DNA of 64,000 nt from NCBI RefSeq assembly GCF_023516435.1, contig NZ_CP097332.1:310001-374000 (forward strand), written 5' to 3'. Made by a program: the position numbers and the translations under genes. Shown piece by piece: positions 1-9,113 of this stretch. The notes under the pieces were generated by a model. It had not been told where the DNA came from. It searched no databases and saw only the letters and a program-made list of their open reading frames with translations. Position 1 is the first letter of the stretch. Each line of letters begins with the position of its first letter. The DNA comes from Jatrophihabitans telluris (GTDB lineage: Bacteria; Actinomycetota; Actinomycetes; Mycobacteriales; Jatrophihabitantaceae).

Positions 1-1127
1 TCACCCTGGGACCGGGGTTGTTCCTCACCCTTGAGCAGTCACTGGCCCAGCGGATCGCGGGCGGGGAGCCGGTGGGCGCGACCGTCCGCAGAGCGGCCGG
101 GTTCGCGGCCGTGCTCGTGGGTCTGCTGCTCGCCACGGTGCTCGCTTGCTACCCGGTGATTTCCGCGCGTTTGGTCAACGGCAACGTGCCACTGCTCATC
201 GCCACGGTCACCGCGTGCAGCATGCTGGCCCTGGTGCACTTGTCGCGCGGATTGCTGGCGGGTCTGGGCATGTTCGACGCCTACGGCCTGCAGTTGGGCG
301 TTGACGGCGCGGTGCGGGCCGCGGGGGCGACGCTGCTGGCGGCTGGCGGCGTGACGTCGGTGACGGCCTACGCCTGGGTGTTGAGCGGGTCGCAGGTGAC
401 CGCGGTGGTCATCTCCTGTCTGCGCGCCCGAAGTCGGTGGCAGGGCTCCAGTCCAAGCAGGCAGCCGGTGGCCAGCTGGCGCGACTTCGGTCGGGGAGCC
501 GGCTGGCTGCTGGCGGGCACCCTCGCGGCACAGGTCCTGGTCAACGCCGGCACGGTCGTCGTGAAGGCCTTCGCCGACCCGCAGGATCCATCGGCCGGTC
601 ATTTCCTGACCGCCGTCGTGCTCACCCGGCTTCCGCTGTTCCTGTTCGCGGCCATCCAGGCGTCGTTACTCCCGGGCTTCGTGCGGGGGCTGGCCAACGG
701 CGAATTCCAGCGGGTGGCCAGGAGCCTGCGCCAACTCCTCGTGGCGATCCTCGCTCTTGGTGTGAGCGCGTCCCTGGTCCTGTTGGTCGCCGGTCCCCAG
801 CTCAACCGGGCCATCTTCGGCCCGTCGTTCGCGGTCTCGCGGCAGCTCCTTGTCGCACTGTCGGCCGCGGCCACCCTGTACATGCTCGCGGCCAGTCTCA
901 GCCAAGTTCTGCTCGCGTTGGAGAGCCAGCCCCGGATCGCCGCGGGCTGGTTCGCCGGAACCACGGTGTCTTTTCTCGCGCTGCTGCTGCCGGGAACGCT
1001 CGAGCAGCGGGTCAGCGTCGCCTTCCTGCTCGGCACGCTGGCCAGCGCGGCGATCTTCGCCGTCGAGGCGCGGCGTGGCCTGCACCGTGCGCCGGCTGTC
1101 GCGGCCCGATCGGCGGGCGGCGCGTGA
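1..1127 (+). CDS. Flippase-like polysaccharide export membrane protein (5' partial)
   Basis: The frame is already open at base 3, so the gene starts outside the window; the TTG at 18 is only the first start-like codon inside. The roughly 375 visible residues are almost entirely hydrophobic segments separated by short basic loops, with about ten candidate membrane helices, as in MATE/Wzx-type polysaccharide flippases. The last four bases overlap the GTG of the downstream glycosyltransferase, which suggests translational coupling and a role in moving a lipid-linked glycan across the membrane. The flippase assignment rests on hydrophobic pattern and context; no diagnostic motif is visible in the C-terminal part. 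Confidence 0.65.
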   Translation, partial: TLGPGLFLTLEQSLAQRIAGGEPVGATVRRAAGFAAVLVGLLLATVLACYPVISARLVNGNVPLLIATVTACSMLALVHLSRGLLAGLGMFDAYGLQLGVDGAVRAAGATLLAAGGVTSVTAYAWVLSGSQVTAVVISCLRARSRWQGSSPSRQPVASWRDFGRGAGWLLAGTLAAQVLVNAGTVVVKAFADPQDPSAGHFLTAVVLTRLPLFLFAAIQASLLPGFVRGLANGEFQRVARSLRQLLVAILALGVSASLVLLVAGPQLNRAIFGPSFAVSRQLLVALSAAATLYMLAASLSQVLLALESQPRIAAGWFAGTTVSFLALLLPGTLEQRVSVAFLLGTLASAAIFAVEARRGLHRAPAVAARSAGGA

Positions 1128-2128
1128 GGGTCTCGGTCATCGTGCTGGCGTGGGGGGTCGAGCCCTACCTCCAGGCTTGCGTGTCCTCCGTGCTCGCGTC
1201 GCACGGCGTCGAACTGGAGTTAGTCGTCGTCGACAACGGCTCCCCCGCCGTGGCCGGCCTTCCGCCGTCCTCGCGGGTCCGGATCGTCACCGCGCCGCGC
1301 AACCTCGGCTTCGCCGGCGGCGTCAATCTCGGCGTCGCGCACGCGACCGGCGAGTGCCTGGTCCTGCTCAACTCGGACGCGATCATCCGGTCCGATTCGA
1401 TCGAACGACTGGTCGACGGCCTCACCGACTTCGACGTCGTCTCCGGTGGAATCCGGATCGCCGACCGCCCGCAGTTGATGAACAGCGCCGGCAACCCGGT
1501 GCACTTCATGGGTCTGGTCTGGGCGGGGGGCCACGAAACGCCTGCGTCCCTTTTCCCGGACCGGCGTGCGGTGGCCTCGGCCAGCGGTGCGTTTCTGGCT
1601 GTCCGCCGGACGGATTGGGACGCGCTGGGGGGATTCCCAGCGGACTACTTCGCCTACCACGAGGACACCGAACTCAGCCTGCGCGCCTGGCTGACCGGCC
1701 GACGGGTGGGATTCGTCCCGGACGCGATCGCGGCCCATCACTACGAGTTCTCCCGCAATCCCGCCAAGATGTATCTGCTGCAACGCAACCGATGGCTGAC
1801 CGTGCTGACCACGTTCCCGACGAAGGTGCTGTGGGCGGCGTTGCCGATGATGGTGCTGTTCGAGTTCGCCCTCGCCGGGCTCTCGCTGGCGCAGGGCTGG
1901 TTCCGGGGCTGGCTGCGCGCCTGGCTGTCCTTGTTCGGTCAGCTCGGCCGGATCAGGTCACGCCGGCGAGAATGCCAGGCGCAGGCTGTCGTTCCCGACG
2001 CGATGTTCGCCGGGCTGCTCACCACCGCCATCGATCCGGCGATGATTCCACTGCCCGCCGGAACCTCGCTCGTGAACCGGATCTTCGCAGCCTATTGGCG
2101 GGTCGCGCTGCGGTTGACCGGCGTGTGA
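1124..2128 (+). CDS. Family 2 glycosyltransferase
   Basis: A 334-residue GT-A fold enzyme. Visible motifs are VVDNGS (residues 35-40), NLGFAGG (60-66), LLNSDA (81-86, the DxD-equivalent metal/nucleotide site) and YFAYHEDTE (175-183, the ED acceptor/catalytic region), as in rhamnosyltransferase-like GT2 proteins. A hydrophobic stretch around residues 228-258 may anchor it to the membrane. The GTG start at 1124 overlaps the upstream stop codon by four bases (GTGA) and gives the expected N-terminus just before the first beta strand. It probably adds a sugar to a cell-surface polysaccharide together with the flippase-like and methyltransferase genes. The sugar donor cannot be told. Confidence 0.85.
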   Translation: MRVSVIVLAWGVEPYLQACVSSVLASHGVELELVVVDNGSPAVAGLPPSSRVRIVTAPRNLGFAGGVNLGVAHATGECLVLLNSDAIIRSDSIERLVDGLTDFDVVSGGIRIADRPQLMNSAGNPVHFMGLVWAGGHETPASLFPDRRAVASASGAFLAVRRTDWDALGGFPADYFAYHEDTELSLRAWLTGRRVGFVPDAIAAHHYEFSRNPAKMYLLQRNRWLTVLTTFPTKVLWAALPMMVLFEFALAGLSLAQGWFRGWLRAWLSLFGQLGRIRSRRRECQAQAVVPDAMFAGLLTTAIDPAMIPLPAGTSLVNRIFAAYWRVALRLTGV

Positions 2129-2187
2129 GAGGGTGCGACCAGAGTGGACCCACTGATGGCGCATCGACGTGCACGACGGAGGATGAG

Positions 2188-2787
2188 ATGACCGAGCAGC
2201 ACGAACCCACCTCGGGTCACGACTACGCCGCGCGGCTGCAGCGGCTCGAAGGCGCTCGGTGGCGTCAGGTCCTGAATGTGCAGGCACCGTATCGCTGGAA
2301 CATCCGCCGCCTCGAACTCGGCCGCACGCTGGACGTCGGATGTGGGCTGGGCCGAAACCTGGCCCACCTCGGTGGTAACGGCGTCGGCGTCGACCACAAC
2401 GCCGAGGCCATCGGCGTCGCCCGCTCGAAGGGGCTGCAGGCCTATACGTCGGAGGAGTTCGCGAAGAGCCCGGCGGCCGTGCCCGGGTCCTTCGATTCGA
2501 TCCTGCTGGCCCACGTCGTGGAGCACATGAGCTTCGAGGATGCGGTCGGTCTGGTGGGTGAGTACCTGCCCTACCTTCGCCCATCCGGATCCGTCTGTTT
2601 CATCACGCCGCAGGAGCGGGGGTATGCCACCGACAGCACCCACGTCCGCTTCGTCGACTTCGACAAGCTCGGCGAACTCTGCGCCGCCCTGGAGCTGAGT
2701 CCCTACCGGCACTATTCCTTCCCGTTCCCCCGGCCGGTGGGAAAGGTCTTTCCCTACAACGAGTTCGTGCTCGTCGCCAGGTCCTAG
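2188..2787 (+). CDS. Class I SAM-dependent methyltransferase
   Basis: A 199-residue protein with the SAM-binding motif I LDVGCGLGRN at residues 48-57 and an acidic residue after the second strand (GVGVDHN). The ATG at 2188 is preceded by a good GGAGG (2178-2182) five bases upstream, which fixes the start. It follows the glycosyltransferase after 59 bp in the same direction and may methylate a sugar or lipid of the same surface glycan. It is convergent with the beta-propeller lipoprotein gene; only 11 bp separate the stops. Confidence 0.8.
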   Translation: MTEQHEPTSGHDYAARLQRLEGARWRQVLNVQAPYRWNIRRLELGRTLDVGCGLGRNLAHLGGNGVGVDHNAEAIGVARSKGLQAYTSEEFAKSPAAVPGSFDSILLAHVVEHMSFEDAVGLVGEYLPYLRPSGSVCFITPQERGYATDSTHVRFVDFDKLGELCAALELSPYRHYSFPFPRPVGKVFPYNEFVLVARS

Positions 2788-2798
2788 GACCGATCGGA

Positions 2799-4058
2799 CT
2801 ATCGAAGGATTCCGGTGTGGCCGAGAGAATAGCGCCCGGGAATCGGCCAGACTGCGAGGCCGTGCGGCCCTGCCCCGACCCGGATCTTCGCCAGTAGCGC
2901 TCCGTTGCGGGTACTGATTGCGTACACGACGTCGTCGTAACGTCCGGACAGCCAGAGGATCTTGCCGTCGGCGGAGACGTTGCCCATGTCGGGACTGCCG
3001 CCGCCGGGCAGTCGCCACAGGGCCTGCGGTTTGCGGGTCGACAGGTCGATGACGGAGATGCTGCCCTCGTCGCGGTTGGTCACGAACATTCGTTTGGAAT
3101 CCCGGGAGATGTAGAGCCCGTGCGCGCCGTGTCCGGTGTGCTGGAATCCCTCGACCCGGAAGGACGAAGCGTTGATGAGGTAGATGCCGTTGGCCATCAT
3201 GTCGGCGACGTAGAAGACCTTGCCGTCGGGGGCAAGCTTGATGTCCTGGGGCATGCCGTGAATCGCCTGATTCAACGGGATCGACTTGAGCAGGCGATGG
3301 CTGGCTACGTCGACCACGATCAGCTTGTTGCTGAACTCGCAGCTGGCCAGCAGCTTCCTGCCGTCGGCGGTGAAATCCATATGGTCGATGCCGGTGCAGG
3401 ACGGGATCGACACGACGTCGTGCAAGGTCCAGTTACGCCAGTTGTAGAAGGCCAGTCGCGTGTAGGCCTCCTGCACTGCGATCGCGTACGCGCCGTTGGG
3501 TGTGTAGTACATGTTGTACACATCGTCGATGGGGATCGCCTTGCCCGGGCGCCCGGTTCTCGGGTCGATCGGAGTGATACCTCCCGCGCCGGGCCGATCC
3601 GCGGTGACGTAGAGGGTCTTGAGGTCATAGGACGGGACGACGTGCTGCGGTTCCTGCCCGCCGTAGAAGGTCGCGACGACCTTCAGGGTGTGCTGGTCGA
3701 TCACGGAGACGTCGTTGCTGTTGGTGTTCGGCACGTAGACGTAGGCGGGATCCTTCGCGATCCTCGGACTGATCATCCCCGGACGGTCGGCGGCATAGAC
3801 GTCGGTGGGGGACAACAACCTTGGCATGCCGGCCAGGCCGCCGGAGCCCGTGTCGGACGAAATGCCGCTGCCCGTGCCGGTGCCGGTGCCGGTGCCGGTG
3901 GGCGAGGGCGAACCGTGCCGGGCGGATCCCGCGCCGGCCGCGGCGGTGGATACTGACCCGGCCCCGTGCCGTGACGTCATCGTGCAGCCGGCGAGGGCAA
4001 CGCACCCGGCGGCTACGGCGAGCCCAACCCGGATCGATGGCGCCGACCGGCGGGTCAT
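2799..4058 (-). CDS. YVTN-type beta-propeller lipoprotein
   Basis: A 419-residue secreted protein. The start at 4058 is chosen because it follows a basic N-terminus and hydrophobic segment ending in a lipobox (LAGC) and because its ATGA overlaps the stop of the upstream deacetylase-like gene. After a Gly/Thr/Ser-rich linker (partly a short GGTGCC tandem repeat at 3872-3900) come repeated beta-propeller blades of the YVTN/SMP-30/lactonase-like kind (YVYVPNTNSNDVSVID, MFVTNRDEGSISVIDLST). Such proteins act as extracytoplasmic binding or scaffold proteins; no catalytic residue is evident. Confidence 0.8.
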   Translation of the reverse strand: MTRRSAPSIRVGLAVAAGCVALAGCTMTSRHGAGSVSTAAAGAGSARHGSPSPTGTGTGTGTGSGISSDTGSGGLAGMPRLLSPTDVYAADRPGMISPRIAKDPAYVYVPNTNSNDVSVIDQHTLKVVATFYGGQEPQHVVPSYDLKTLYVTADRPGAGGITPIDPRTGRPGKAIPIDDVYNMYYTPNGAYAIAVQEAYTRLAFYNWRNWTLHDVVSIPSCTGIDHMDFTADGRKLLASCEFSNKLIVVDVASHRLLKSIPLNQAIHGMPQDIKLAPDGKVFYVADMMANGIYLINASSFRVEGFQHTGHGAHGLYISRDSKRMFVTNRDEGSISVIDLSTRKPQALWRLPGGGSPDMGNVSADGKILWLSGRYDDVVYAISTRNGALLAKIRVGAGPHGLAVWPIPGRYSLGHTGILR

Positions 4059-4912
4059 CCGGCCAGCAATCGGCTGGCCGTCACGGGACGAAGCCCCCTG
4101 GCGGAGAGGTCGCGCAGGATCGCGGGCATCGCGGCAACCGTTCCAGGATGACCGAAATGCAGGCTGACAATCGATCCTGCCCGAGCCTGGGCCACGTTGG
4201 CTCGCACGGCGGCGGCACCGGGATCGGTGTAGTCCAGCGAATCGACGTCGTAGGACAGGCACGTTCGGTACCCCGCGGCGCCCGCGAGACCGAGGACATC
4301 GCGGGAGGCGTGCTGGGTTTGCGACGGCCGGAACAGTAGCCCGCCGGAGCCGACCAGCGATCGCAGCACGTCACGGCACCGGATGATCTCCGACCGAGCG
4401 GTCGCTGGATCGAGGCTGTTGATGTCGAGGTGCTGGAAGGTGTGATTGCCCAGCTCGTGGCCGGCGGCGGCGATCTCGCGGGCGACCGCTGGATTGCCGG
4501 ACAGCCAGGTGCCGACGCCCATGACGGTGACGTGGACCCGAGCAGCGGCGAAGACTCCGAGCAGTTGTCGGGCGATAGCCGGATCGCCGGCGCCGTGGAA
4601 GGTCAGCGCGATCTGGTTCGTGCTCCGCGGCCCGTGGGTAATTTCGACGGCGGGTACGCCGGCCGCCGGAACCGGTGCCCGGCTGGGTATCGGCGTTGGC
4701 ATCGCTCGGCTCGACGTTGCCAGCGAGGACGGCAGCGACCTCGACGTGGACGTCGTAGTGGCAGAACTGCCTGCGCCACCGGGCGAAAGCCCGGTTGTCG
4801 TTGTCGGTCCAGTGCCGTTGCGTACGGCGCGTCCACATGCTGCAGCTGACGCTCCCAGGGCCACCCCCAGACCGAGGAGCGCCCGTCGGCTCACGATCAC
4901 GTACGGAAGCAT
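4055..4912 (-). CDS. Polysaccharide-deacetylase-like (NodB homology) secreted protein, metal-site variant
   Basis: A 285-residue protein with an N-terminal hydrophobic signal containing a possible lipobox (SAAAC), a Ser/Thr/Pro linker, then a NodB-like domain from about residue 88. The motif 2 histidines are present (GHELGNHTFQH, H157 and H161), but the canonical TFDDGP motif 1 reads TFHGAG at residues 104-109, so the usual catalytic base and metal-binding Asp pair is missing, and motif 3 is RPSQTQ. This looks like a divergent actinobacterial subfamily rather than a broken copy, because the fold is otherwise intact. A GTG at codon 7 is a possible alternative start. It is translationally coupled to the beta-propeller gene. 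Confidence 0.75.
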   Translation of the reverse strand: MLPYVIVSRRALLGLGVALGASAAACGRAVRNGTGPTTTTGLSPGGAGSSATTTSTSRSLPSSLATSSRAMPTPIPSRAPVPAAGVPAVEITHGPRSTNQIALTFHGAGDPAIARQLLGVFAAARVHVTVMGVGTWLSGNPAVAREIAAAGHELGNHTFQHLDINSLDPATARSEIIRCRDVLRSLVGSGGLLFRPSQTQHASRDVLGLAGAAGYRTCLSYDVDSLDYTDPGAAAVRANVAQARAGSIVSLHFGHPGTVAAMPAILRDLSARGLRPVTASRLLAG

Positions 4913-5001
4913 CCCACGAAGCGGCGACCGGCAAGGTATGAGCCCGCAAGGTATGTCGACGTCCGGTACGAGGATGTCCGGAGCCGAGCTCCTCGCCGCG
5001 A

Positions 5002-5919
5002 TCAGCCGCCGGCGGTGGAGTGGGGCGCGGCGTCGCGGTACCTGCCTGCGTCGAGGTCGTCGACGAGACCGGGATGTGCTGGGACCCAGCCCAGGAGCTC
5101 CCGCGTCCGGATACTCGACGCGGCCGAGTCCATACCGAAGAATCCGCCGATCCAGCCGAAGTGTTCGGCCGCACGGTCCGCGGCGACGGACTGGGCCGGG
5201 ACACCCAGTGAACGCCCGATGGCCTCGGCGATGTCACGAGTGGCGATCCCCTCCTCATCGACCGCGTGCAACACCGAGCCGGCGGGGGCGGAGTCCACCG
5301 CGAGCTGGACAAGCGTGGCGGCGTCGAGTCGGTGGACGGCGGGCCAGCGGTTGCTGCCGTCGCCGATGTAGCCCGCGATCCCGGTGCGCCTGGCCAGTTC
5401 GACGAGCGTGGCGACGAAGCCTTGATCTCCGGGGCCGTGGACCGTCGGTGCGAAGCGGACCACAGCGGTCCGCACGCGGCGCTCGGCCAGTGACAGCACG
5501 AGTTCGCCGGTCGCAATCCGGGGATGGATCGTGGGATCGGGCATATCGCTTTCGGTTGCGGGATGGCCGCCACCGCCGATGCCGAGTACCCCCGAGGCCA
5601 CGACGAGCGGGCCGCCCGTACCGGCCAGGACCTCGCCGAAGAGCTGGACCGCCCGTCGGTCGATCCGGGCTGCTTCGGCCATCTGTGAGAAGTCGTGGTG
5701 GTAGCCCAGGTGCACGACGCCGTCGGCCCCCGCTGCCGCCGCTCGCAGCGAGTCGAGATCGTCCAGGCTGCCTCGATGGACCGCGGCGCCCAACCCGGCG
5801 ACGGTCTCCGCGGCGCGATCGGATCGGGCCAGGCCGATCACTTCGTGGCCGGCGGCGAGCAAGTCGGGAACGACAGCCGAGCCGATCCAACCGGAAGCTC
5901 CGGTCACGAAGATGCGCAT
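5002..5919 (-). CDS. SDR-family NAD(P)-dependent epimerase/dehydratase-like protein
   Basis: A 305-residue Rossmann-fold protein. The glycine motif TGASGWIG lies at residues 6-13 directly after the ATG at 5919, which is why that start is preferred over the upstream in-frame ATG at 5970. Length and sequence fit atypical/extended SDRs acting on NAD(P)-linked substrates; the substrate is unknown and no clear YxxxK catalytic pair is seen. It is divergent from a TetR regulator, with two palindromes in the shared intergenic region, so it is a likely target of that regulator. Confidence 0.8.
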   Translation of the reverse strand: MRIFVTGASGWIGSAVVPDLLAAGHEVIGLARSDRAAETVAGLGAAVHRGSLDDLDSLRAAAAGADGVVHLGYHHDFSQMAEAARIDRRAVQLFGEVLAGTGGPLVVASGVLGIGGGGHPATESDMPDPTIHPRIATGELVLSLAERRVRTAVVRFAPTVHGPGDQGFVATLVELARRTGIAGYIGDGSNRWPAVHRLDAATLVQLAVDSAPAGSVLHAVDEEGIATRDIAEAIGRSLGVPAQSVAADRAAEHFGWIGGFFGMDSAASSIRTRELLGWVPAHPGLVDDLDAGRYRDAAPHSTAGG

Positions 5920-5961
5920 AGCAGTACCCCTAGTCCGGACGGTCCGTGGACCGTCGTGCAG

Positions 5962-6001
5962 TGATGTCACTTGATGACATCAGCCTACACTGTCATGACA
6001 G
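5962..6001. promoter_or_regulatory. Two palindromic operator candidates between the SDR and TetR genes
   Basis: Seen directly: TGATGTCA (5962-5969), five bases, TGACATCA (5975-5982) forms a perfect 8-bp dyad, and CTGTCATGACAG (5990-6001) is a perfect 12-bp palindrome. Both share the TGTCA/TGACA half-site. Placement between divergent genes, one encoding a TetR regulator, is the classic arrangement for an autoregulated operator controlling the neighbour. Confidence 0.7.
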
Positions 6002-6026
6002 ACTGTGTCATCACTAGACTGCGAGC

Positions 6027-6611
6027 ATGGGACGCTGGCAGCCGGATGCTCGTGGTCGCCTCGGTAAAGCGGCGATCGAGCTGTACGACGAGCGCGGCTA
6101 CGAACAGACCACGGTCGCGGAAATCGCGGAGCGGGCCGGCCTGACCGCTCGCACGTTCTTTCGCTACTTCACCGACAAGCGGGAAGTCCTGTTCGCCGGG
6201 TCTGACGCCCTGGGCGCGGAGTTGGTCCGCGTCGTCGACGCCGCGCCCGCCACCGACGATGCGCTGACCGTGGTGGCTGCCGCGCTGACCAGGGTGGCTG
6301 TGCTCATCGGCGACGATCACGCATTCTCCGCACGTCGACAGGCGATCATCTCCGCGAATTCCGACCTGCGGGGGCGTGAGTTGACCAAGCTCGCATCGTG
6401 GTCGCGCACCCTTTCCGACGGGTTGCGCCGCCGAGGCGTCCAGGAGCCCGCCGCCAGCCTGGCGGCAGAAACCGGCGTGGTCGTGTTCCGGGTGGCCTTC
6501 GATCAATGGCTGGCAGGTCCGGCCCGGGCGCAGCTGACCGAGAGCGTGTACGAGTCGTTCGCCCAGTTGCGGGCGGTCTTGGGCGCAGGGACAGCGCGCG
6601 CCGATCAGTGA
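6027..6611 (+). CDS. TetR-family transcriptional regulator
   Basis: A 194-residue protein with the N-terminal TetR helix-turn-helix at about residues 29-55 (TTVAEIAERAGLTARTFF, then RYFTDKREVL), followed by an all-helical ligand domain with no further recognisable motif. The ATG at 6027 lies just beyond the palindromes at 5962-6001. It most likely represses itself and the divergent SDR gene and is released by an unknown ligand. Confidence 0.88.
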   Translation: MGRWQPDARGRLGKAAIELYDERGYEQTTVAEIAERAGLTARTFFRYFTDKREVLFAGSDALGAELVRVVDAAPATDDALTVVAAALTRVAVLIGDDHAFSARRQAIISANSDLRGRELTKLASWSRTLSDGLRRRGVQEPAASLAAETGVVVFRVAFDQWLAGPARAQLTESVYESFAQLRAVLGAGTARADQ

Positions 6612-6654
6612 CTCGGTCGATGACCGCCGACGGTTGAGCTTCCGGCGTCAGCCG

Positions 6655-7473
6655 CTACGAGCCCATCGGGGTCATCTGTGGCATGGTGCTCGAGGTCGGC
6701 ACCGTCATGGCCGGGATCGCCCCCGGCGCGGTCAACATGAGAATGCCCAGCACCAACAAGACGGTTGTCGTTGCGTAGGTGGCGATCCGGCGCCAGGGCA
6801 GCGTCTTCTCGAGGGCGATCAAGCCGGCGACCACGGCCATCCAGACGATGCTCATGATGCCGAGCGCGAACAACGCGGCCATCAGCGCCCAGCAGCATCC
6901 AACGCACCAGGCTCCGTTCTTCAGCCCCATCCGGAACGCGCCCGGCAGGCCGTCCCGCCACGAACCGAGGAGAAACCCCAAGGGGCTTCGACACTTGCCG
7001 AGACAGACGTCCTTGAGTGGCGTGAGTTCGTAGAGCGCCGCAACGAGGATGGTGCCGCCGGCCACCCATTGGCCACCACGGTCCCAGACGAAGAAGTCCC
7101 CTCGCTCGCGGGAGGCGATTGCTCCAAATACAAAGGCGAATGCGCCCGCGGCCGTCCAGGTCACCAGGTAGCCGCCGGCGAAGATGAGCGGAGACAGCGG
7201 GGACCGTTGCCGGGTCATGCGGGAGTACAGGGCGATAGTGGGTGCCACGGACGGAAACATCATCGCCGCCATCATCACCACCCAGACCAGCAGGAACCAG
7301 CTCAGCCCACCGAGACTGGTCCACGGCCCGGCATCCATGCCGCGCATCTGCCGGGCGGTCCACCACCAACCGGCTACGGCGATGGCGAGCAGTAACGCGA
7401 CCAGGCCCAGTCGAACCCGTGCCGCGGCGAAGGCAGAGCGAACCTCAACGCCATCGGCCACGCGGGTAGTCAT
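6655..7473 (-). CDS. DUF2182 integral membrane protein
   Basis: A 272-residue polytopic membrane protein with about six to seven predicted helices. It matches DUF2182 (predicted metal-binding integral membrane protein) by its MMAAMMFPS stretch and the CVGCCW motif near the C-terminal half. It lies 17 bp downstream of the DUF1326 gene in the same direction. The two families are repeatedly found together, which suggests a joint but uncharacterised, possibly metal-related function. Confidence 0.8.
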   Translation of the reverse strand: MTTRVADGVEVRSAFAAARVRLGLVALLLAIAVAGWWWTARQMRGMDAGPWTSLGGLSWFLLVWVVMMAAMMFPSVAPTIALYSRMTRQRSPLSPLIFAGGYLVTWTAAGAFAFVFGAIASRERGDFFVWDRGGQWVAGGTILVAALYELTPLKDVCLGKCRSPLGFLLGSWRDGLPGAFRMGLKNGAWCVGCCWALMAALFALGIMSIVWMAVVAGLIALEKTLPWRRIATYATTTVLLVLGILMLTAPGAIPAMTVPTSSTMPQMTPMGS

Positions 7474-7490
7474 CGTCGACGGCGTCGAGA

Positions 7491-8093
7491 TCAGGCCGAC
7501 CAGGCGAACTCTGCTGTCGAGAGCCCGGTCTTGGCCTCGTATTCGACCCCGAAGGCGTTGATGCGGGAGCGGCGCGCCTCGGCCATCGTGAGGTCGGATC
7601 CCACCGGATGGAACATCCCGTCGAAGCGAACCGGCCGACCGGTCTCGACTCCGAACGGCACGATGTCCTCGATCTCGAAGTCCATGACGTCGCCGACGCG
7701 GACGCTGTGCCGGAGCCCGTCGTCGGCGAACTCGATGCTCGCCCGCTCGACGCCGAGCATCTGGCCGACCAAGGGTGCCAGTGCCGCCATCGGACCACCG
7801 AGCTGGCCGCCAAAAACCTGCACCAGCTTGTCGAACTGCTCATCGCTGGCCCCGTCGTCGACGTAGACCCCCAGGCGCCAGTTGCCCTCGGTCATCACCT
7901 TGGGAGTGTCCGCTATCGCGACGACTTTGCGGCCGGCGATGTCGGTGCCGTCAACGTCACCTTCGCGGATGTTGAACGCGAGCGTGACCCGGCAGAAGTC
8001 ATAGGTCGCGCCGTGATCCAGTGAGAGATTGCAGGGACACATGAGTTCGCAGGAACAGGTCTCTACGTAACTACCACGCAAATGCCACGACAT
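7491..8093 (-). CDS. DUF1326 protein
   Basis: A 200-residue soluble protein beginning MSWHLRGSY and carrying the hallmark N-terminal cysteine cluster C13-x-C15-x3-C19-x-C21 (ETCSCELMCPCN), which could bind a metal. The middle GGQLGGPMAAL and the domain length fit DUF1326 closely. It is the first gene of the two-gene operon with DUF2182. Function is unknown; a metal-handling role is inferred from the cysteines and from the partner. Confidence 0.85.
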   Translation of the reverse strand: MSWHLRGSYVETCSCELMCPCNLSLDHGATYDFCRVTLAFNIREGDVDGTDIAGRKVVAIADTPKVMTEGNWRLGVYVDDGASDEQFDKLVQVFGGQLGGPMAALAPLVGQMLGVERASIEFADDGLRHSVRVGDVMDFEIEDIVPFGVETGRPVRFDGMFHPVGSDLTMAEARRSRINAFGVEYEAKTGLSTAEFAWSA

Positions 8094-8243
8094 GGGGGCC
8101 TCCCGGGGTTGGCCCCAGTGTCCAACCGAACTGGTGCATCGTCAATCACGTTGCGGCGGAAAGAGCCATGGTCTGCCGGTTCTCATCGCACCTTTTCCGG
8201 TCGTGCCGGATAAATCCGACGCGCGACCGACAGACAGACACCC

Positions 8244-9113
8244 TTGCGTACCCGACTCGACGCGTCGAGAATTTCGGCTGTGACGGCCGTCCGTTCGTCG
8301 CGGGTGATTTCCGACAACGCCTTGCGGGCGCGAAGCCATCGCTGGGCGTTGGACCTTCTGGGCGCATCCGCGTCGGCGCCTGGCCGTGAGGAATTCCTCC
8401 GTATCGTGATGCCAGGCCTGCACGATCTGTTGCAGTGTGACGAGGTCGGCTTCGCTGACGTGTCTGCCAGCGATTACCGCATTGTGTCGACGTGTGGATA
8501 TCCCACGCCGATGAGCGATGTTCCCCAGGCGGCGCGATTGTGGCTGGCTCGGCCGCGCGACCATCCGTGGTTGGATCACCTGGCGCGGCACCGCGATCCG
8601 CACGCCGCCCGGCTCACCGATCTGATGCCCCGGGTCGATTTCACCCGTTCTCTCTATTACGTCGAGTTCTACCGACCTCGCAGATTACGCTTCGCCGACT
8701 TTGCCACTATCTCAACGGCCAACCATCGGCTGGTGGGCATTTCCCTCGGACGAGAACTGCGCGACTTCGGTCCGCGGGAGCACGAGCTTTTCGAACAACT
8801 CCGCCGACCGCTGGGCGGCATCTGGCGGGGGCTCGGTGATGGCGATGTGACCAGCCAGCTCGCTGCGTTGGCGGCCTGGGGCACGTCGCACGACGTGGCA
8901 CTCACCCCCGCCGAGCTGCGGGTCGTCGGCCTGCTGCTCACCGGGCGGTCCAATCGCGCGATCGCGGCGGAATTGCATGTCTCTACCAAGGCGGTGGAAC
9001 AGCACCTCACACGCGTGTACCGCCGTTTCCATGTGGACACCAGGATCCAACTCGCCCTTCTGCTGAAAGACGCTTCCTCCGCCGACGAGAGACCTGGCCA
9101 GGCGTCCCAATGA
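8244..9113 (+). CDS. LuxR-type HTH transcriptional regulator
   Basis: A 289-residue protein with a C-terminal LuxR/GerE helix-turn-helix (LTPAELRVVGLLLTGRSN followed by AIAAELHVSTKAVEQHLTRV, about residues 215-265). The long N-terminal half has no recognised receiver or ATPase motif and may be a GAF-like sensor. The TTG at 8244 gives the longest protein; a GTG at 8280 is equally possible because no strong ribosome site decides. It is followed by a small membrane protein and the Asp-box protein in the same direction, which are possible targets. Confidence 0.8.
   Translation: MRTRLDASRISAVTAVRSSRVISDNALRARSHRWALDLLGASASAPGREEFLRIVMPGLHDLLQCDEVGFADVSASDYRIVSTCGYPTPMSDVPQAARLWLARPRDHPWLDHLARHRDPHAARLTDLMPRVDFTRSLYYVEFYRPRRLRFADFATISTANHRLVGISLGRELRDFGPREHELFEQLRRPLGGIWRGLGDGDVTSQLAALAAWGTSHDVALTPAELRVVGLLLTGRSNRAIAAELHVSTKAVEQHLTRVYRRFHVDTRIQLALLLKDASSADERPGQASQ

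Noticed and set aside
2092-3018. 308-codon minus-strand frame across the methyltransferase gene
   Set aside because: Antisense to a gene with clear SAM-binding motif; no start signal and no recognisable domain.
3872-3900. GGTGCC hexamer repeat as a separate regulatory element
   Set aside because: It lies inside the lipoprotein linker and simply encodes Gly-Thr units.
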